Shown here: in pieces, positions 1 to 9,070 of the stretch | How positions within the stretch are numbered: position 1 is the first letter of the stretch | Layout: each line of letters begins with the position of its first letter | Source: Candidatus Fermentithermobacillaceae bacterium | GTDB taxonomy: Bacteria; Bacillota; Sulfobacillia; Fermentithermobacillales; DUSS01 | Assembly: GCA_014896535.1 (NCBI GenBank) | Contig: JADBKE010000013.1 | Span: 1 to 64,000, forward strand | DNA: 64,000 nt | Reading direction: 5' to 3' | The notes under the pieces: generated by a model | Databases searched by the model: none | The model's input: only the letters and a program-made list of their open reading frames with translations | What the model was told of the DNA's origin: nothing | Program-made: the position numbers and the translations under genes

Positions 1-306
1 AACCTCAAAGAGGGGACCAGAGCATGCGATATAGTGGGACGCTACGGGGGAGATGAGTTCGTCCTGTTGTTTCCGGGTGCTTCCCGGGAAGCCGTGGAAA
101 AACATATGCACGAAGTAGTCCGGGGGTGGACGGATAAGACCATTCGGACCCCGGACGGAAGGGAAATCCCTCTTCCCAGCGCCACCTTTGCCGTGGCCGT
201 TTACCCCGAAGACGGAGACGACGCTCGCTCGCTTCTGTCCGTGGCGGACGAGCGTCTCCTGCAGAGAAAGTACGGGCCGCACGGGCGTTCGCGCGGGACC
301 GTTTGA
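1..306 (+). CDS. GGDEF-domain protein (diguanylate cyclase), C-terminal end
   Basis: The frame is open from base 1 and ends in TGA at 304-306, so only the last ~101 residues are present. An intact GGDEF signature (bases 46-60) sits in the usual context GRYGGDEFVLLFPG, followed by the typical end of the domain (TFAVAVYPEDGDD, then an ADERLL helix). Known GGDEF domains make cyclic di-GMP from two GTP. The intact motif suggests an active enzyme. Upstream sensor domains lie outside the window, so the signal it responds to is unknown. Confidence 0.85.
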   Translation, partial: NLKEGTRACDIVGRYGGDEFVLLFPGASREAVEKHMHEVVRGWTDKTIRTPDGREIPLPSATFAVAVYPEDGDDARSLLSVADERLLQRKYGPHGRSRGTV

Positions 307-312
307 TATAAT
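307..312 (+). promoter_or_regulatory. Candidate -10 element for cca
   Basis: A perfect TATAAT directly follows the GGDEF stop codon and lies 24 bases before the cca ATG. No good -35 hexamer is visible at 16-18 bases upstream, so the assignment rests on the -10 and its position. Confidence 0.35.
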
Positions 313-335
313 GCTGGGCGGTGTAATCTGGGCTC

Positions 336-1808
336 ATGGTGGCAAAAGCAGGCCGCATTCAAAAACTGTTTGGAAAGATTCCCGCGCAGGTGCTAGAAAT
401 AGCCCGCGCTTTGCAACGAGAGGGTGGCCGCGTTTACCTCGTCGGCGGTGCCATCCGGGATGTCCTCTTGGGGATGGAACCTAAAGACTGGGACCTCGGT
501 ACGACTCTACAACCCCCTCAGGTGCTGTCGATATTTCCCTCAGCCGAGGTTGACGGCATCCAGTTCGGTCGGGTGAGGATATCAGGTGTCGATGTGGTGA
601 GCTTCCGCTCAGAGGGGGAGTACCTGGACCGCAGGCACCCCAGCCGCGTGGAGTTGGGTGCAACCGTCGAGGATGACCTGGCGAGAAGAGATTTCACCGT
701 GAACGCTATGGCGCTGGACCTCGACAGGAAAGAGCTGGTGGACCCCTTTGGAGGCGAGGCGGATCTTCAAGACAGGGTCATTCGCACGGTAGGTGAGGCG
801 GAAGCAAGGTTTTCCGAAGATCCCTTGAGGATACTACGGGCTCTACGCCTGAAGGCCCAGCTCGGGTTCAACATGGCGCCCGAAGTGTCTAGCGCAGTCC
901 GAAAGATGGCCAGCCTCGTTTCTTCGGTGTCCGGACAAAGGTGTTTCTCCGAACTCCAGGGGATACTTCTTTCTCCCGGTGCTTACCCTGCGATCGTAGA
1001 ACTCTGGGACACGGGACTTCTCCGCGTGGTGCTCCCCGAAATACTCGGCTCTGCGCCTATTTTAAATTCGGTGCCTACTTCCGTGTGGTCCGGGTGTCAT
1101 TCAACACCGTTTGAGCCGGTCGAGGAGGCGGGTTCGTGCGGGAAGGGAAACGGGAAGGGAAACGGGAAGGGAAACGGAAAGGGAAACGGAAAGGGAAACG
1201 GGGTTTCCGAGGCGCTCATCGGAACGGGTCCCCAGCGCAGCATGGTGGCTTATATCGCAAAGACTGTAGGGTATTGCCCGGAAAACCTGCCCGTGAGACT
1301 CGCCGCTCTGTTCCACCTGGCTCCGCCGGATGCATGGGAAGAAGCTTCCCGCCGGTTCGGCCTGTCTTCGAAGCTTTCCTCCCATGTGAAGTACCTCTTA
1401 AGTGGTTCGCCGCTTTCGACCGGTGCGGACCCGGGCTACACGGTGAGAAAGATCTTGAAAGAGGCGGGCCCGGAGAAGTTTGCAGATCTCGTTGCGCTGG
1501 AAATCGCCAAGTCCCTTGCGGCGCGGGGAGACGCCATGTCCGACGTTGTGGTGGATCTCATGGCCGGGGTTTTCGCCTCCCGGCGTTATCCCCCCGAGTC
1601 CTATCAGAAGCTCAGGATAACCGGGGACGATTTAATGAGGGAATCCGGGATACCCAGGGGACCCGAGCTGGGTGAGGTTATAGCGTACCTAGAAGAAGCG
1701 GTTTTGCGGAATCCCGACGAAAACACCAAAGAAAGATTGCTTGTGCTCGTTGAGGAGTGGCGGAAAAATCGGCTCGGAAGAGCTTCGAACGAAGGCGAGG
1801 AAAAGTGA
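336..1808 (+). CDS. cca: CCA tRNA nucleotidyltransferase
   Basis: Adds or repairs the 3' CCA end of tRNA. The 490-residue protein shows the nucleotidyltransferase core in order: LVGGAIRDVLLG and the metal-binding DWDL around residues 36-54, the RRDFTVNAMALD motif near residue 126, and SEDPLRILRALRLKAQLGF near residue 165. The C-terminal ITGDDLMRESGIPRGPELG segment is typical of bacterial CCA-adding enzymes. Residues 269-288 are five copies of Gly-Lys-Gly-Asn, encoded by a 12-base tandem repeat between the head and tail domains. This insert is not a usual part of the family, but the frame stays open. The stop codon overlaps the GTG of the next gene. Confidence 0.93.
   Translation: MVAKAGRIQKLFGKIPAQVLEIARALQREGGRVYLVGGAIRDVLLGMEPKDWDLGTTLQPPQVLSIFPSAEVDGIQFGRVRISGVDVVSFRSEGEYLDRRHPSRVELGATVEDDLARRDFTVNAMALDLDRKELVDPFGGEADLQDRVIRTVGEAEARFSEDPLRILRALRLKAQLGFNMAPEVSSAVRKMASLVSSVSGQRCFSELQGILLSPGAYPAIVELWDTGLLRVVLPEILGSAPILNSVPTSVWSGCHSTPFEPVEEAGSCGKGNGKGNGKGNGKGNGKGNGVSEALIGTGPQRSMVAYIAKTVGYCPENLPVRLAALFHLAPPDAWEEASRRFGLSSKLSSHVKYLLSGSPLSTGADPGYTVRKILKEAGPEKFADLVALEIAKSLAARGDAMSDVVVDLMAGVFASRRYPPESYQKLRITGDDLMRESGIPRGPELGEVIAYLEEAVLRNPDENTKERLLVLVEEWRKNRLGRASNEGEEK
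1140..1199 (+). repeat. 12-bp minisatellite (five units) inside cca
   Basis: Five head-to-tail units of GGRAAGGGAAAC encode (GKGN)5. The first three units begin GGG and the last two GGA, so the array is not fully homogenised. Unit length is a multiple of three, so copy-number change would keep the reading frame. Confidence 0.95.
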
Positions 1809-2323
1809 CTGAGATTGCGTGGAAAAGCCGGAGCCGGGCCACGAGAATCGCCCGCGTCGCGGTCCTCGTTGGCTTGGCCAGTGTGCTTCATGCGGTTGAG
1901 GCCGTGATTCCGGTTCCGTATGTAATGCCCGGAGCCAAACTAGGCCTGGCGAACACGGTGGCGCTTTACGCCGTGCTCAGACTGGGGTTGGGAGAAGCCC
2001 TCATGATAAGTTTTCTCCGCACCCTTTTGGGAAGCCTGGTGTCGGGGACCTTCCTGAACGTGAGCTACTACCTCAGCACGGGGGGCGCCATTGTGAGCAC
2101 CATCGTCATGTACACCGCCGCCAGAATTCCAAGGGAGCGGTTGAGCACCGTGGGCGTGAGCATCGGAGGAGCTGCGACCCACAACATCACCCAGCTTCTT
2201 CTGGCCGCGGCCATTCTGAGGACCACGGGTGTGTTCTTCTATCTGCCGTACCTTCTCTTTTTCGCCGTTCCGACCGGCATCTTCACGGGGCTTCTGGCCG
2301 GGCGTCTGGCGAAGCTGGGTTAG
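1805..2323 (+). CDS. Gx transporter family membrane protein (heptaprenyl diphosphate synthase component I-like)
   Basis: A 172-residue hydrophobic protein with about five membrane spans. The opening VLHAVEAVIPVPYVMPGAKLG is characteristic of the family annotated as Gx transporter or heptaprenyl diphosphate synthase component I, which resembles substrate-binding S components of ECF vitamin transporters. The GTG at 1805 is chosen because it has a GAAGGCGAGG ribosome site and overlaps the cca stop, implying translational coupling. An upstream ATG at 1757 would lie inside cca. Substrate is unknown; an isoprenoid-related role is only implied by the family name. Confidence 0.75.
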   Translation: MTEIAWKSRSRATRIARVAVLVGLASVLHAVEAVIPVPYVMPGAKLGLANTVALYAVLRLGLGEALMISFLRTLLGSLVSGTFLNVSYYLSTGGAIVSTIVMYTAARIPRERLSTVGVSIGGAATHNITQLLLAAAILRTTGVFFYLPYLLFFAVPTGIFTGLLAGRLAKLG

Positions 2324-2503
2324 CTCGTGTTTGGGCGGGGTACGCCCGTTCGCCGGTTTTGAATTCTGGCCCGCCCTGGTTTTGTAGTTGGGGTCTCGAA
2401 CTGTCACGGTGGGAGGGCAAAGAAGGTGCTCCCGTAAAATGGTAGAATTACGTTACCAGATGGGGTCCAGCGAATCTCTTAGTCGTTAGGGGAGGCCTGG
2501 TTT

Positions 2504-3154
2504 ATGGTGAGAGTGAAGGTTCCGGACGTGGTGGTCAGAAGGCTCGTGAACTATCTTCGGATACTCAAAGAGAGAGAGGCATCGCCCGAAGACTACATTT
2601 CGTCCGCGGAGCTGGCGGCGCTAGCGGGTGTAAACGCGGCTCAGGTGAGGAAGGACCTGGCGCTGTTTGGTGAATTCGGAAAGCAGGGAGTCGGCTATCC
2701 GGTGCTCATGTTGAAGCAGGAACTCGTTGAAATCCTGGGCGCCGGCGAGCCCGTACCGGTTTGCCTATTCGGCGTGGGCGAACTGGGGACCGCTCTTGCG
2801 AGGTACCTCACCACAAGGCACAGGTTTGACAAAGATTATCCCTTCCACGTGAAAGCTCTTTTCGATGTGAACCCGAAGAAGATAGGCACAACCATCGGCG
2901 GAGTTAAAGTGAGCTCCATTGCGGAAGCGACCGATATCGTGAAGGCCCACGATATCAAAGTTGGAATTGTCACCGTCCCTCCCGAGGCGGCGCAGGAAGT
3001 GTGCGACATTGCGGTTCGCGCAGGTATACAGGCGTTTTTAAACTTCGCTCCGGTGAAGCTCAGGGTGCCTGAGGGTGTTCTGGTGAAGTACCAGGACGTG
3101 ACGTCTGACCTTCAGGAATTGACTTTCTTCTTGAGGCAGCGCATGGAGCGTTAA
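2504..3154 (+). CDS. rex: Redox-sensing transcriptional repressor Rex
   Basis: Rex represses fermentation and respiration genes and leaves DNA when NADH rises. The 216-residue protein is full length. It has an N-terminal winged helix (residues ~1-80, including the AAQVRKDLALFGEFGKQGVGY recognition region) and a Rossmann domain with a GVGELGTAL dinucleotide loop near residue 88. The final helix (LQELTFFLRQ) is the domain-swapping one of the family. It stands alone with a 180-base upstream gap and 230 bases before the decarboxylase operon. I could not find a clear Rex operator (TTGTGAA-type palindrome) in either gap. Confidence 0.93.
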   Translation: MVRVKVPDVVVRRLVNYLRILKEREASPEDYISSAELAALAGVNAAQVRKDLALFGEFGKQGVGYPVLMLKQELVEILGAGEPVPVCLFGVGELGTALARYLTTRHRFDKDYPFHVKALFDVNPKKIGTTIGGVKVSSIAEATDIVKAHDIKVGIVTVPPEAAQEVCDIAVRAGIQAFLNFAPVKLRVPEGVLVKYQDVTSDLQELTFFLRQRMER

Positions 3155-3293
3155 ATTCTCTGGTGGTTTGCGGTGACTTTTTACCCCCATTGTGTCCCTT
3201 TTCCCCATTGGATCTCTTTCTAGATCTCTTTCCGGGGGTTTGGGGCCACTTTTGGAACCTGTCGTACAATCCAATTCCGGCCCAAAATACCCC

Positions 3294-3323
3294 TGGACGG
3301 TACAGATGATGCTCTGATATGCT
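3294..3323 (+). promoter_or_regulatory. Possible promoter of the methylmalonyl-CoA decarboxylase operon
   Basis: TGGACG at 3294-3299 and TATGCT at 3318-3323 are separated by 18 bases and each match the vegetative consensus at four of six positions. They lie about 60 bases upstream of the first gene. Confidence 0.28.
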
Positions 3324-3384
3324 ATGACTGGTCTGGCCGGCGGCAGTTTTCAATTGGCTGGGCCAATTCCAGGAGGTGAAAAGC

Positions 3385-4950
3385 TTGCCTTCTTCCAGGG
3401 AGCAGTTGGAAGAGAAGCTTAGAGAGCTACGGGATCGCCGCCGAAAAGTCTATGAGGGTGGCGGAGCTGCTCGAATAGAACGTCAGCACAAGTCGGGCAA
3501 GATGACCGCCAGAGAAAGGCTGAACGTTCTCCTCGATCCCGGGTCGTTCGTGGAAATAGACGCCTTCGTAACCCATCGCGCCAGGGATTTCGGCATGGAT
3601 AAAGTGGAAGCTCCCGGCGAAGGAGTGGTGACCGGTTACGGCCTGATCGACGGGAGAGCGGTGGGCGTCGCGGCTCAGGACTTCACGGTGATCGGTGGTT
3701 CCCTCGGCGAGATGCACGCGTCGAAGATCGTCAAGGTGATGGACCTTTGCGCGAAAGTGGGGATTCCTTTCGTTTCATTGAACGATTCGGGGGGAGCCCG
3801 AATTCAGGAAGGAGTGGACGCTCTAAAGGGATACGGTGACATATTCTTCAGAAACGTTCAGTACTCCGGGGTCATCCCTCAGATATCCGTGATCATGGGA
3901 CCGTGCGCTGGGGGCGCGGTGTACTCGCCGGCTTTGACCGACTTCGTCTTCATGGTAAAAGGTACTGCTAACATGTTCATCACGGGGCCGCAGGTCATCA
4001 AGGCGGTTACCGGCGAAGACGTAAGCGTGGAGGACCTAGGAGGCGCTCTGATACATAGCCAGGTTTCGGGAGTCGCCCACTTTGTGGCAGACGACGAAAA
4101 GAGATGTCTCGAGATGGTCAGAGCGCTTCTGTCATATCTTCCTTCAAACAATCAAGAAGACCCCCCTTACGTGACGCCGTCGGACGACCCCGGCAGGATC
4201 GAACCGGGACTCTCGGACGTAGTGCCCGTTGACCCCAACAAGCCATACGACATGTATGCCCTCATCGAGCCCATCGTGGACCGCGGCACTTTCTTCGAGG
4301 TATCGCGAAACTACGCTCCCAACATCATCACGGGTTTTGCGCGGTTCAACGGTCACGTGGTGGGAATAGTAGCTTCTCAACCCCTTGAAAAGGCCGGCTG
4401 CCTCGACATAAACGCATCGGACAAAGCTTCGAGGTTTGTGAGATTTTGCGATGCGTTCAACATCCCCCTTGTTACCTTCGCCGACGTTCCCGGTTATCTG
4501 CCCGGTGTAGACCAGGAGTACGGCGGGATCATCCGTCACGGGGCGAAGCTTCTGTACGCTTACTCCGAAGCTACCGTCCCCAAGGTGACTGTGATAGTGA
4601 GGAAAGCTTACGGGGGAGCTTACATCGCCATGTGCTCGAGGCACCTTGGGGCCGATATGGTATTTGCTCTTCCCACGGCCGAAATCGCCGTGATGGGACC
4701 GGAGGGCGCAGCTAACATCATCTTCCGGGACGAAATCGCAAAGGCGCCCGACCCCGAAGCCGCAAGACAAGCCAAGGTGAAAGAGTTCAGGGAAGTGTTT
4801 GCCAATCCCTACGTGGCTGCGTCTAGGGGGTACGTCGACGATGTAATCGAGCCGGAGGAGTTGAGGCCGAAGATCATCGGCGCGCTCGAGCTCTGTCGCA
4901 CGAAGAGCGAGTCGCGACCGGTTAAAAAGCACGGAAACATGCCGGTTTAG
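3385..4950 (+). CDS. mmdA: Methylmalonyl-CoA decarboxylase alpha subunit (carboxyltransferase)
   Basis: Transfers the carboxyl group of methylmalonyl-CoA to the biotin of the carrier subunit. The 521-residue protein belongs to the acyl-CoA carboxyltransferase family: NDSGGARIQEGVDALKGYG and IMGPCAGGAVYSPALTDF in the N-terminal half, and KAYGGAYIAMCSRHLGAD plus PTAEIAVMGPEGAANIIF in the C-terminal half. TTG at 3385 is chosen because AGGAGGTG lies six bases upstream; the earlier GTG at 3376 is part of that ribosome site. The OadG-like, biotin-carrier and sodium-pump genes that follow identify this as a decarboxylase rather than a propionyl-CoA carboxylase. Confidence 0.9.
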   Translation: MPSSREQLEEKLRELRDRRRKVYEGGGAARIERQHKSGKMTARERLNVLLDPGSFVEIDAFVTHRARDFGMDKVEAPGEGVVTGYGLIDGRAVGVAAQDFTVIGGSLGEMHASKIVKVMDLCAKVGIPFVSLNDSGGARIQEGVDALKGYGDIFFRNVQYSGVIPQISVIMGPCAGGAVYSPALTDFVFMVKGTANMFITGPQVIKAVTGEDVSVEDLGGALIHSQVSGVAHFVADDEKRCLEMVRALLSYLPSNNQEDPPYVTPSDDPGRIEPGLSDVVPVDPNKPYDMYALIEPIVDRGTFFEVSRNYAPNIITGFARFNGHVVGIVASQPLEKAGCLDINASDKASRFVRFCDAFNIPLVTFADVPGYLPGVDQEYGGIIRHGAKLLYAYSEATVPKVTVIVRKAYGGAYIAMCSRHLGADMVFALPTAEIAVMGPEGAANIIFRDEIAKAPDPEAARQAKVKEFREVFANPYVAASRGYVDDVIEPEELRPKIIGALELCRTKSESRPVKKHGNMPV

Positions 4951-5018
4951 ACTGGAGCGAAACCAGCTCTTGACCTGTCAGGGTCGGGCTGGTGCGTAGT
5001 TACAGGGAGGTTTTGAAC

Positions 5019-5528
5019 TTGCCCGACAATCTTCTCGGAGGGCTTTTGCTCAGCATCGTAAGCATGGCCGTGGGTTTCATCGTGCTGGGGTTTTTGGCCT
5101 TGGTAATCAAAGTCGTGGCCAAGGCGGTGCAGACGGCCGAAACGTCGCGAAACGCCGGTGCGGGCGCGAGGTCCCCGGACGTAGGGGCTGGAGAGGAAGG
5201 TTCCCTCGATGAGGGAAGATGGGGTGACGAGACCGCTCCCGCTGCGGACAGCAACGCTTCTCAGCAGCCCAGCGGTGGCGCTGGTGTGACGGGTCTCGGT
5301 TGCGCGGCCGGGGCCGGCTGCGGTTTTGCGGTACGCGCGGCGAAAGACGCCAGCGGATCGAGTGTGGAGTTGACGGTGGAAGAGAGGGTCGCGGTGATAG
5401 CTGCGGTGATGGCGGCGATGGCCGGTACCGGCAGGCGCCGTGTCTTCGTGCGCGGTTTGAGGGACTCGGGGGCGTGGGGGAAGCTGGGTAAAGCTCATGC
5501 CGTCTATCAAGGTAGAGCTCGCCGTTGA
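5019..5528 (+). CDS. OadG-like small subunit of sodium-pumping decarboxylase
   Basis: A 169-residue protein with one N-terminal membrane span (LLLSIVSMAVGFIVLGFLALVI without charged residues, ~residues 8-30), a Gly/Ala/Ser-rich variable middle, and a C-terminal part starting LTVEERVAVIAAVMAAMAG, typical of the gamma/delta subunit of oxaloacetate and methylmalonyl-CoA decarboxylases. This subunit ties the carboxyltransferase to the membrane pump. TTG at 5019 follows a CAGGGAGG ribosome site; the GTG at 4992 has none. The long middle linker makes it larger than typical OadG proteins (about 80-130 residues). Confidence 0.75.
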   Translation: MPDNLLGGLLLSIVSMAVGFIVLGFLALVIKVVAKAVQTAETSRNAGAGARSPDVGAGEEGSLDEGRWGDETAPAADSNASQQPSGGAGVTGLGCAAGAGCGFAVRAAKDASGSSVELTVEERVAVIAAVMAAMAGTGRRRVFVRGLRDSGAWGKLGKAHAVYQGRARR

Positions 5529-5618
5529 GCTGACAGACGGCCGGTTGTATGACCGACCGGATGAAGCCCCGAGCTTTAAGGTTCAGCCGTTAACGGAAAA
5601 AAGGGGAGGTCGTAAGCT

Positions 5619-6065
5619 GTGCGGCGGTTCAGAGTAAAAGTTGATGACAAGGTCTTTGAGGTCGAAGTAGAAGAAATTTCGGGCGGGGAGGTTCCCGGGG
5701 CAAACGAATCTGCATCCACCGGAGTTCGGGCTGATTCCGCCGCTTTACCCCCGGCGCAGCCCGTCAAAGTGCCGGTTCCCAGACCGTCGGTGCCGCCCAG
5801 CAAAAAAGAGGCGCCTGTCGGGCCGGCGAAGAGCAGTTCTCCAGCGGGTCCAGGGGTGATAAAGGCGCCAATACCCGGTTCTATCAGCGAAGTCAAGGTC
5901 AAGCCCGGGGATCAGGTTAAGAGAGGACAGGTGCTGCTTCTCCTGGAGGCTATGAAGATGCAGAACGAGATAATAGCGCCGGGCGACGGGGTCGTCGAAG
6001 AGGTTTACGTCTCGCAGGGGCAAACGGTGAACACCGGAGATCCGCTCCTGAAGATCAGCTCATAA
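5619..6065 (+). CDS. mmdC: Biotin carrier subunit of methylmalonyl-CoA decarboxylase
   Basis: A 148-residue biotinyl protein. The first ~20 residues (FRVKVDDKVFEVEVEEI) are the usual N-terminal strand pair. A Pro/Ala-rich flexible linker occupies ~30-70, and the lipoyl/biotinyl domain ends the protein. The biotin acceptor is Lys113 in EAMKM. It accepts CO2 from the alpha subunit and delivers it to the membrane beta subunit. The GTG start has a GGGGAGG site nine bases upstream. Confidence 0.9.
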   Translation: MRRFRVKVDDKVFEVEVEEISGGEVPGANESASTGVRADSAALPPAQPVKVPVPRPSVPPSKKEAPVGPAKSSSPAGPGVIKAPIPGSISEVKVKPGDQVKRGQVLLLLEAMKMQNEIIAPGDGVVEEVYVSQGQTVNTGDPLLKISS

Positions 6066-6162
6066 GCGCGGGCCCGTAGCGAAGATTCGGTGCCTTGGTC
6101 CGCCCTGAGCTGGTGCTGTCAGGTCAGAGGGCGAGGGAAAACGGGGAGGAGCCGGACATCAG

Positions 6163-7299
6163 ATGGATATAGGATCGGTGCTTTCAAAACTTTGGTCGAC
6201 CACGGGTCTCGTCGGTTTCGAAGCTGGTAACGCCATAATGATTCTGGTTGGGCTGATTCTTCTCTACCTGGCCATCTTCAAGAAATTCGAGCCGCTTCTC
6301 CTGGTTCCGATCGGCTTTGGAGCTATCCTGGCGAACCTGCCTTTTGCCCCCATTATGACGCCGCCTTCCGGTACTATGCCCGGAGGACTGGTTTACTACC
6401 TGCATCAAGGAGTGGAGAAGGAAATATTCCCACCTCTGATTTTCATGGGTGTGGGGGCGATGACCGACTTCGGTCCGCTTCTGGCGAACCCCTCGACCCT
6501 GCTGTTGGGGGCTGCGGCGCAGCTGGGAATCTTCATCGCTATGATGATTGCGAAGGCTCTGGGTTTCTCGCTGAGTCAGGCAGCTGCCATCGGTATCATC
6601 GGGGGTGCCGATGGGCCGACGGCCATTTACACGGCCATGAAACTCGCCCCCGAGCTTCTGGGGCCCATCGCCGTGGCGGCCTACACCTACATGTCTCTGG
6701 TTCCCCTCATCCAGCCTCCGATTATGAAGGCTTTGACGACTGAGAAAGAGCGAAGCACGGTGATGTCCGAACTTCGTCAGGTGTCGAAGACCGAAAAGAT
6801 CATATTCCCGATCGTGGTCACCGTGGTGGTGAGTCTACTTCTTCCGCCGGTGGCCCCTCTCGTTGGTATGTTGATGCTGGGGAACCTGTTCCGCGAATGC
6901 GGCGTAGTAGAGAGGCTTTCTAAGACCGCGGCCAACGAGTTCAACAACATCCTCGTGATCTTACTGGGAGTCTCGGTTGGCGCGACCATGGATGCTCGAT
7001 CGTTTTTGAGGCTCCAGACCATAGAGATCATCGCGCTGGGCGTCGTAGCCTTCGCGGGCGGTACGGCCGGAGGAGTTTTGCTGGGGAAACTCATGTACAA
7101 GCTGACCGGGGGAAAGGTTAATCCCCTTATAGGTTCGGCGGGCGTGTCGGCTGTCCCGATGGCCGCCCGGGTTTCGCAAGTGGTGGGGCAGGAGGCGAAT
7201 CCCGGGAACTTCCTTCTTATGCACGCCATGGGACCCAATGTGGCCGGGGTCATAGGCACCGCGGTGGTGGCCGGCGTGATGCTGTCGCTGTTGTTGTAG
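6163..7299 (+). CDS. mmdB: Sodium-translocating decarboxylase beta subunit
   Basis: The membrane pump that decarboxylates carboxybiotin and exports sodium ions. The 378-residue protein has about ten hydrophobic segments. It carries the family's sodium-site signatures: [10 protein letters not shown] around residue 150 (with its essential Asp) and [16 protein letters not shown] near the C-terminus (with the conserved Asn). ATG at 6163 follows a GGGGAGG site. It closes the four-gene decarboxylase cluster. Confidence 0.92.
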   Translation: MDIGSVLSKLWSTTGLVGFEAGNAIMILVGLILLYLAIFKKFEPLLLVPIGFGAILANLPFAPIMTPPSGTMPGGLVYYLHQGVEKEIFPPLIFMGVGAMTDFGPLLANPSTLLLGAAAQLGIFIAMMIAKALGFSLSQAAAIGIIGGADGPTAIYTAMKLAPELLGPIAVAAYTYMSLVPLIQPPIMKALTTEKERSTVMSELRQVSKTEKIIFPIVVTVVVSLLLPPVAPLVGMLMLGNLFRECGVVERLSKTAANEFNNILVILLGVSVGATMDARSFLRLQTIEIIALGVVAFAGGTAGGVLLGKLMYKLTGGKVNPLIGSAGVSAVPMAARVSQVVGQEANPGNFLLMHAMGPNVAGVIGTAVVAGVMLSLLL

Positions 7300-7522
7300 T
7301 TGAAGGATGTGTGCCTGGAATTGCCGGCGTCGCTGGTCTGGGAGCGGGCTTCGGACTCTAGTTTAGTCTAAGCCGCGACTCGTTATCTCGTTATATGGTA
7401 CGGGCACAGGGTTTAGAGCCCAGATAGCGAGGAGGGCCTGGCCGCGTTGGCGGGTTTGAGGTTTGGCAAGCGGGAATCTTTGAGTGGGGATGTCCTTCCG
7501 TACAAGGGGGAGCTGTTCGAAG

Positions 7523-7936
7523 ATGGAACGAAAGATCAGGGTCCTCGTAGGCAAGCCGGGACTCGATGGCCATGACCGGGGCGCCATGGTCGTCGCCCGA
7601 GCGTACAGAGACGCGGGAATGGAGGTAATCTACAGCGGGCTTCACCGGACCCCGGAAGAACTGGCCCGGATGGCCGTGGAAGAGGATGTCGACGTCGTCG
7701 CTCTGTCGATCCTCTCGGGTGCCCATATGACGCTCGTCCCGAAGGTCATCGAACACCTGAAGAAGGAAAAGGGAGGAGTTCTCGACGTTCTCGTGCTGGT
7801 CGGGGGCGTGATTCCGCGTGAGGATATCCCTGCCCTGAAGGCGGCCGGCGTGGCGGAGGTGTTCGGGCCGGGTACCAGCACCGAAGAGATCGTGGAATAC
7901 ACCCGGACTCACGTTCGAGAAAAGAGGGCAAGTTGA
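7523..7936 (+). CDS. Methylmalonyl-CoA mutase B12-binding small subunit
   Basis: A 137-residue free-standing cobalamin-binding domain matching the C-terminal domain of methylmalonyl-CoA mutase. GLDGHDRGA at residues 13-21 gives the DxHxxG motif whose His is the lower B12 ligand; the SILSGAH and VGGVIP loops complete the site. It acts with a large catalytic subunit that isomerises succinyl-CoA and methylmalonyl-CoA. No large subunit is in the window. ATG at 7523 is chosen over 7484 because GGGGGAG lies ten bases before it. The stop codon abuts the GTG of meaB. Confidence 0.88.
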   Translation: MERKIRVLVGKPGLDGHDRGAMVVARAYRDAGMEVIYSGLHRTPEELARMAVEEDVDVVALSILSGAHMTLVPKVIEHLKKEKGGVLDVLVLVGGVIPREDIPALKAAGVAEVFGPGTSTEEIVEYTRTHVREKRAS

Positions 7937-8911
7937 GTGGAAGAACTCATCCAAATGATCCGGCGCGGCGACAGAGCTGCGCTGGCCAGAGCTATTAGCC
8001 TTGTCGAGGACGGGGCCCCAGGTTCCAGGGAGCTCGTCCGCGCTGCTTACAGGACTCCGCGGAATTCCCGGGTCATTGGTATCACGGGTGCTCCGGGGGT
8101 CGGAAAATCCAGTCTGGTGGACGGCATCGTCGACCAGCTCCGGTCTGCGGGCAGGTCAGTGGCGGTCATTGCGGTGGACCCTTCTTCTCCTTTCACAGGC
8201 GGCGCGATCCTGGGGGACAGGGTCAGGATGAAGCGTCGCACGACAGACCCTCAAGTTTTCTTCCGCAGTCTGGCCAGCCGGGGACATCTGGGTGGCCTTA
8301 CCCGGGCTACGGGCGACGTCCTGACTCTGGTCGGGGTCGCCGGCTTCGACGACGTGCTTGTCGAGACCGTGGGAGCCGGGCAGTCCGAGGTAGACGTGAT
8401 GAAATACGCGAGCACAGTCCTGGTGGTGTTGACCCCCGGGCTCGGCGACTCAGTACAAACGCTCAAGGCGGGTATTCTTGAGATAGGAGATGTGTTCGTC
8501 GTCAACAAAGCGGACCTCCCCGGCGCGGACAGGACCGGTGCGGAGTTAGAAATGATGCTGGATATGCGTCCGCAGGGGGGTTGGAGGCCTCCGGTGATCA
8601 AGACGGTAGCCACGAGCGGAGTAGGCCTCGACGAGCTTGCCCGCGCCATCGACGCTCACTACGAATACCTGAAGTCCTCCGGAAATCTCAAAACGCGTGT
8701 CCGGAACAGGTTTCTTGCCTCGATCGAAGACTACCTTAAGAGAGAAATGGTGGACAAGGTACTCAAAGCCGCCTCTACCTCGGGCGAGCTCGAACGTTGC
8801 CTGGCGGCGCTGGAGGCGGGGGAGGACGACCCGGCTTCGGTCGCCTCGCGTCTGGCCGCGCGCTATTTAACAGCGGGCCCGTGTTCGCCTCTTGTGCGTT
8901 CGGAAGGCTGA
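7937..8911 (+). CDS. meaB: MeaB/ArgK-family GTPase, methylmalonyl-CoA mutase chaperone
   Basis: A 324-residue G protein of the SIMIBI class. The Walker A motif GAPGVGKSS is near residue 52; the base-recognition motif NKAD is near residue 192; the DPSSPFTGGAILGDRVRM stretch is diagnostic of MeaB. In this family the protein gates cofactor loading and protects methylmalonyl-CoA mutase from inactivation. The GTG start follows the mutase small-subunit stop without a gap, which supports this role over the old arginine-transport (ArgK) label. Confidence 0.92.
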   Translation: MEELIQMIRRGDRAALARAISLVEDGAPGSRELVRAAYRTPRNSRVIGITGAPGVGKSSLVDGIVDQLRSAGRSVAVIAVDPSSPFTGGAILGDRVRMKRRTTDPQVFFRSLASRGHLGGLTRATGDVLTLVGVAGFDDVLVETVGAGQSEVDVMKYASTVLVVLTPGLGDSVQTLKAGILEIGDVFVVNKADLPGADRTGAELEMMLDMRPQGGWRPPVIKTVATSGVGLDELARAIDAHYEYLKSSGNLKTRVRNRFLASIEDYLKREMVDKVLKAASTSGELERCLAALEAGEDDPASVASRLAARYLTAGPCSPLVRSEG

Positions 8912-8918
8912 TGAAACT

Positions 8919-8950
8919 CAAACCGGGCCGCTGCGAGAACCGGGCCGCTG
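8919..8950. repeat. Short direct repeat in the meaB-oppF convergent gap
   Basis: AACCGGGCCGCTG occurs twice, at about 8920-8932 and 8938-8950 (period 18). A perfect palindrome CCAACCGGTTGG follows at about 8978-8990. No poly-T tract accompanies either, so a terminator is not supported. Confidence 0.5.
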
Positions 8951-9070
8951 ATCCGCGGTCTTTACCTCGGTGTCTTCCAACCGGTTGGAGAGTTCCCCTC
9001 GGTGCTTTCGGCGGCCCGGAAGATCCCCGGATTGAATTCTCGGGTACGTTCTTCCGGGCACGCGCTTTTT

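Noticed and set aside
1140-1199. CRISPR-like array
   Set aside because: The 12-bp units are contiguous without spacers and are coding.
2440-2458. TGGTA...TACCA inverted repeat upstream of rex as an operator
   Set aside because: The arms are only five bases and the centre is not palindromic. It does not resemble a Rex site.
5498-5641. 46-residue frame spanning the end of the OadG-like gene and the biotin carrier start
   Set aside because: It overlaps both genes, has no family match and no ribosome site of its own.
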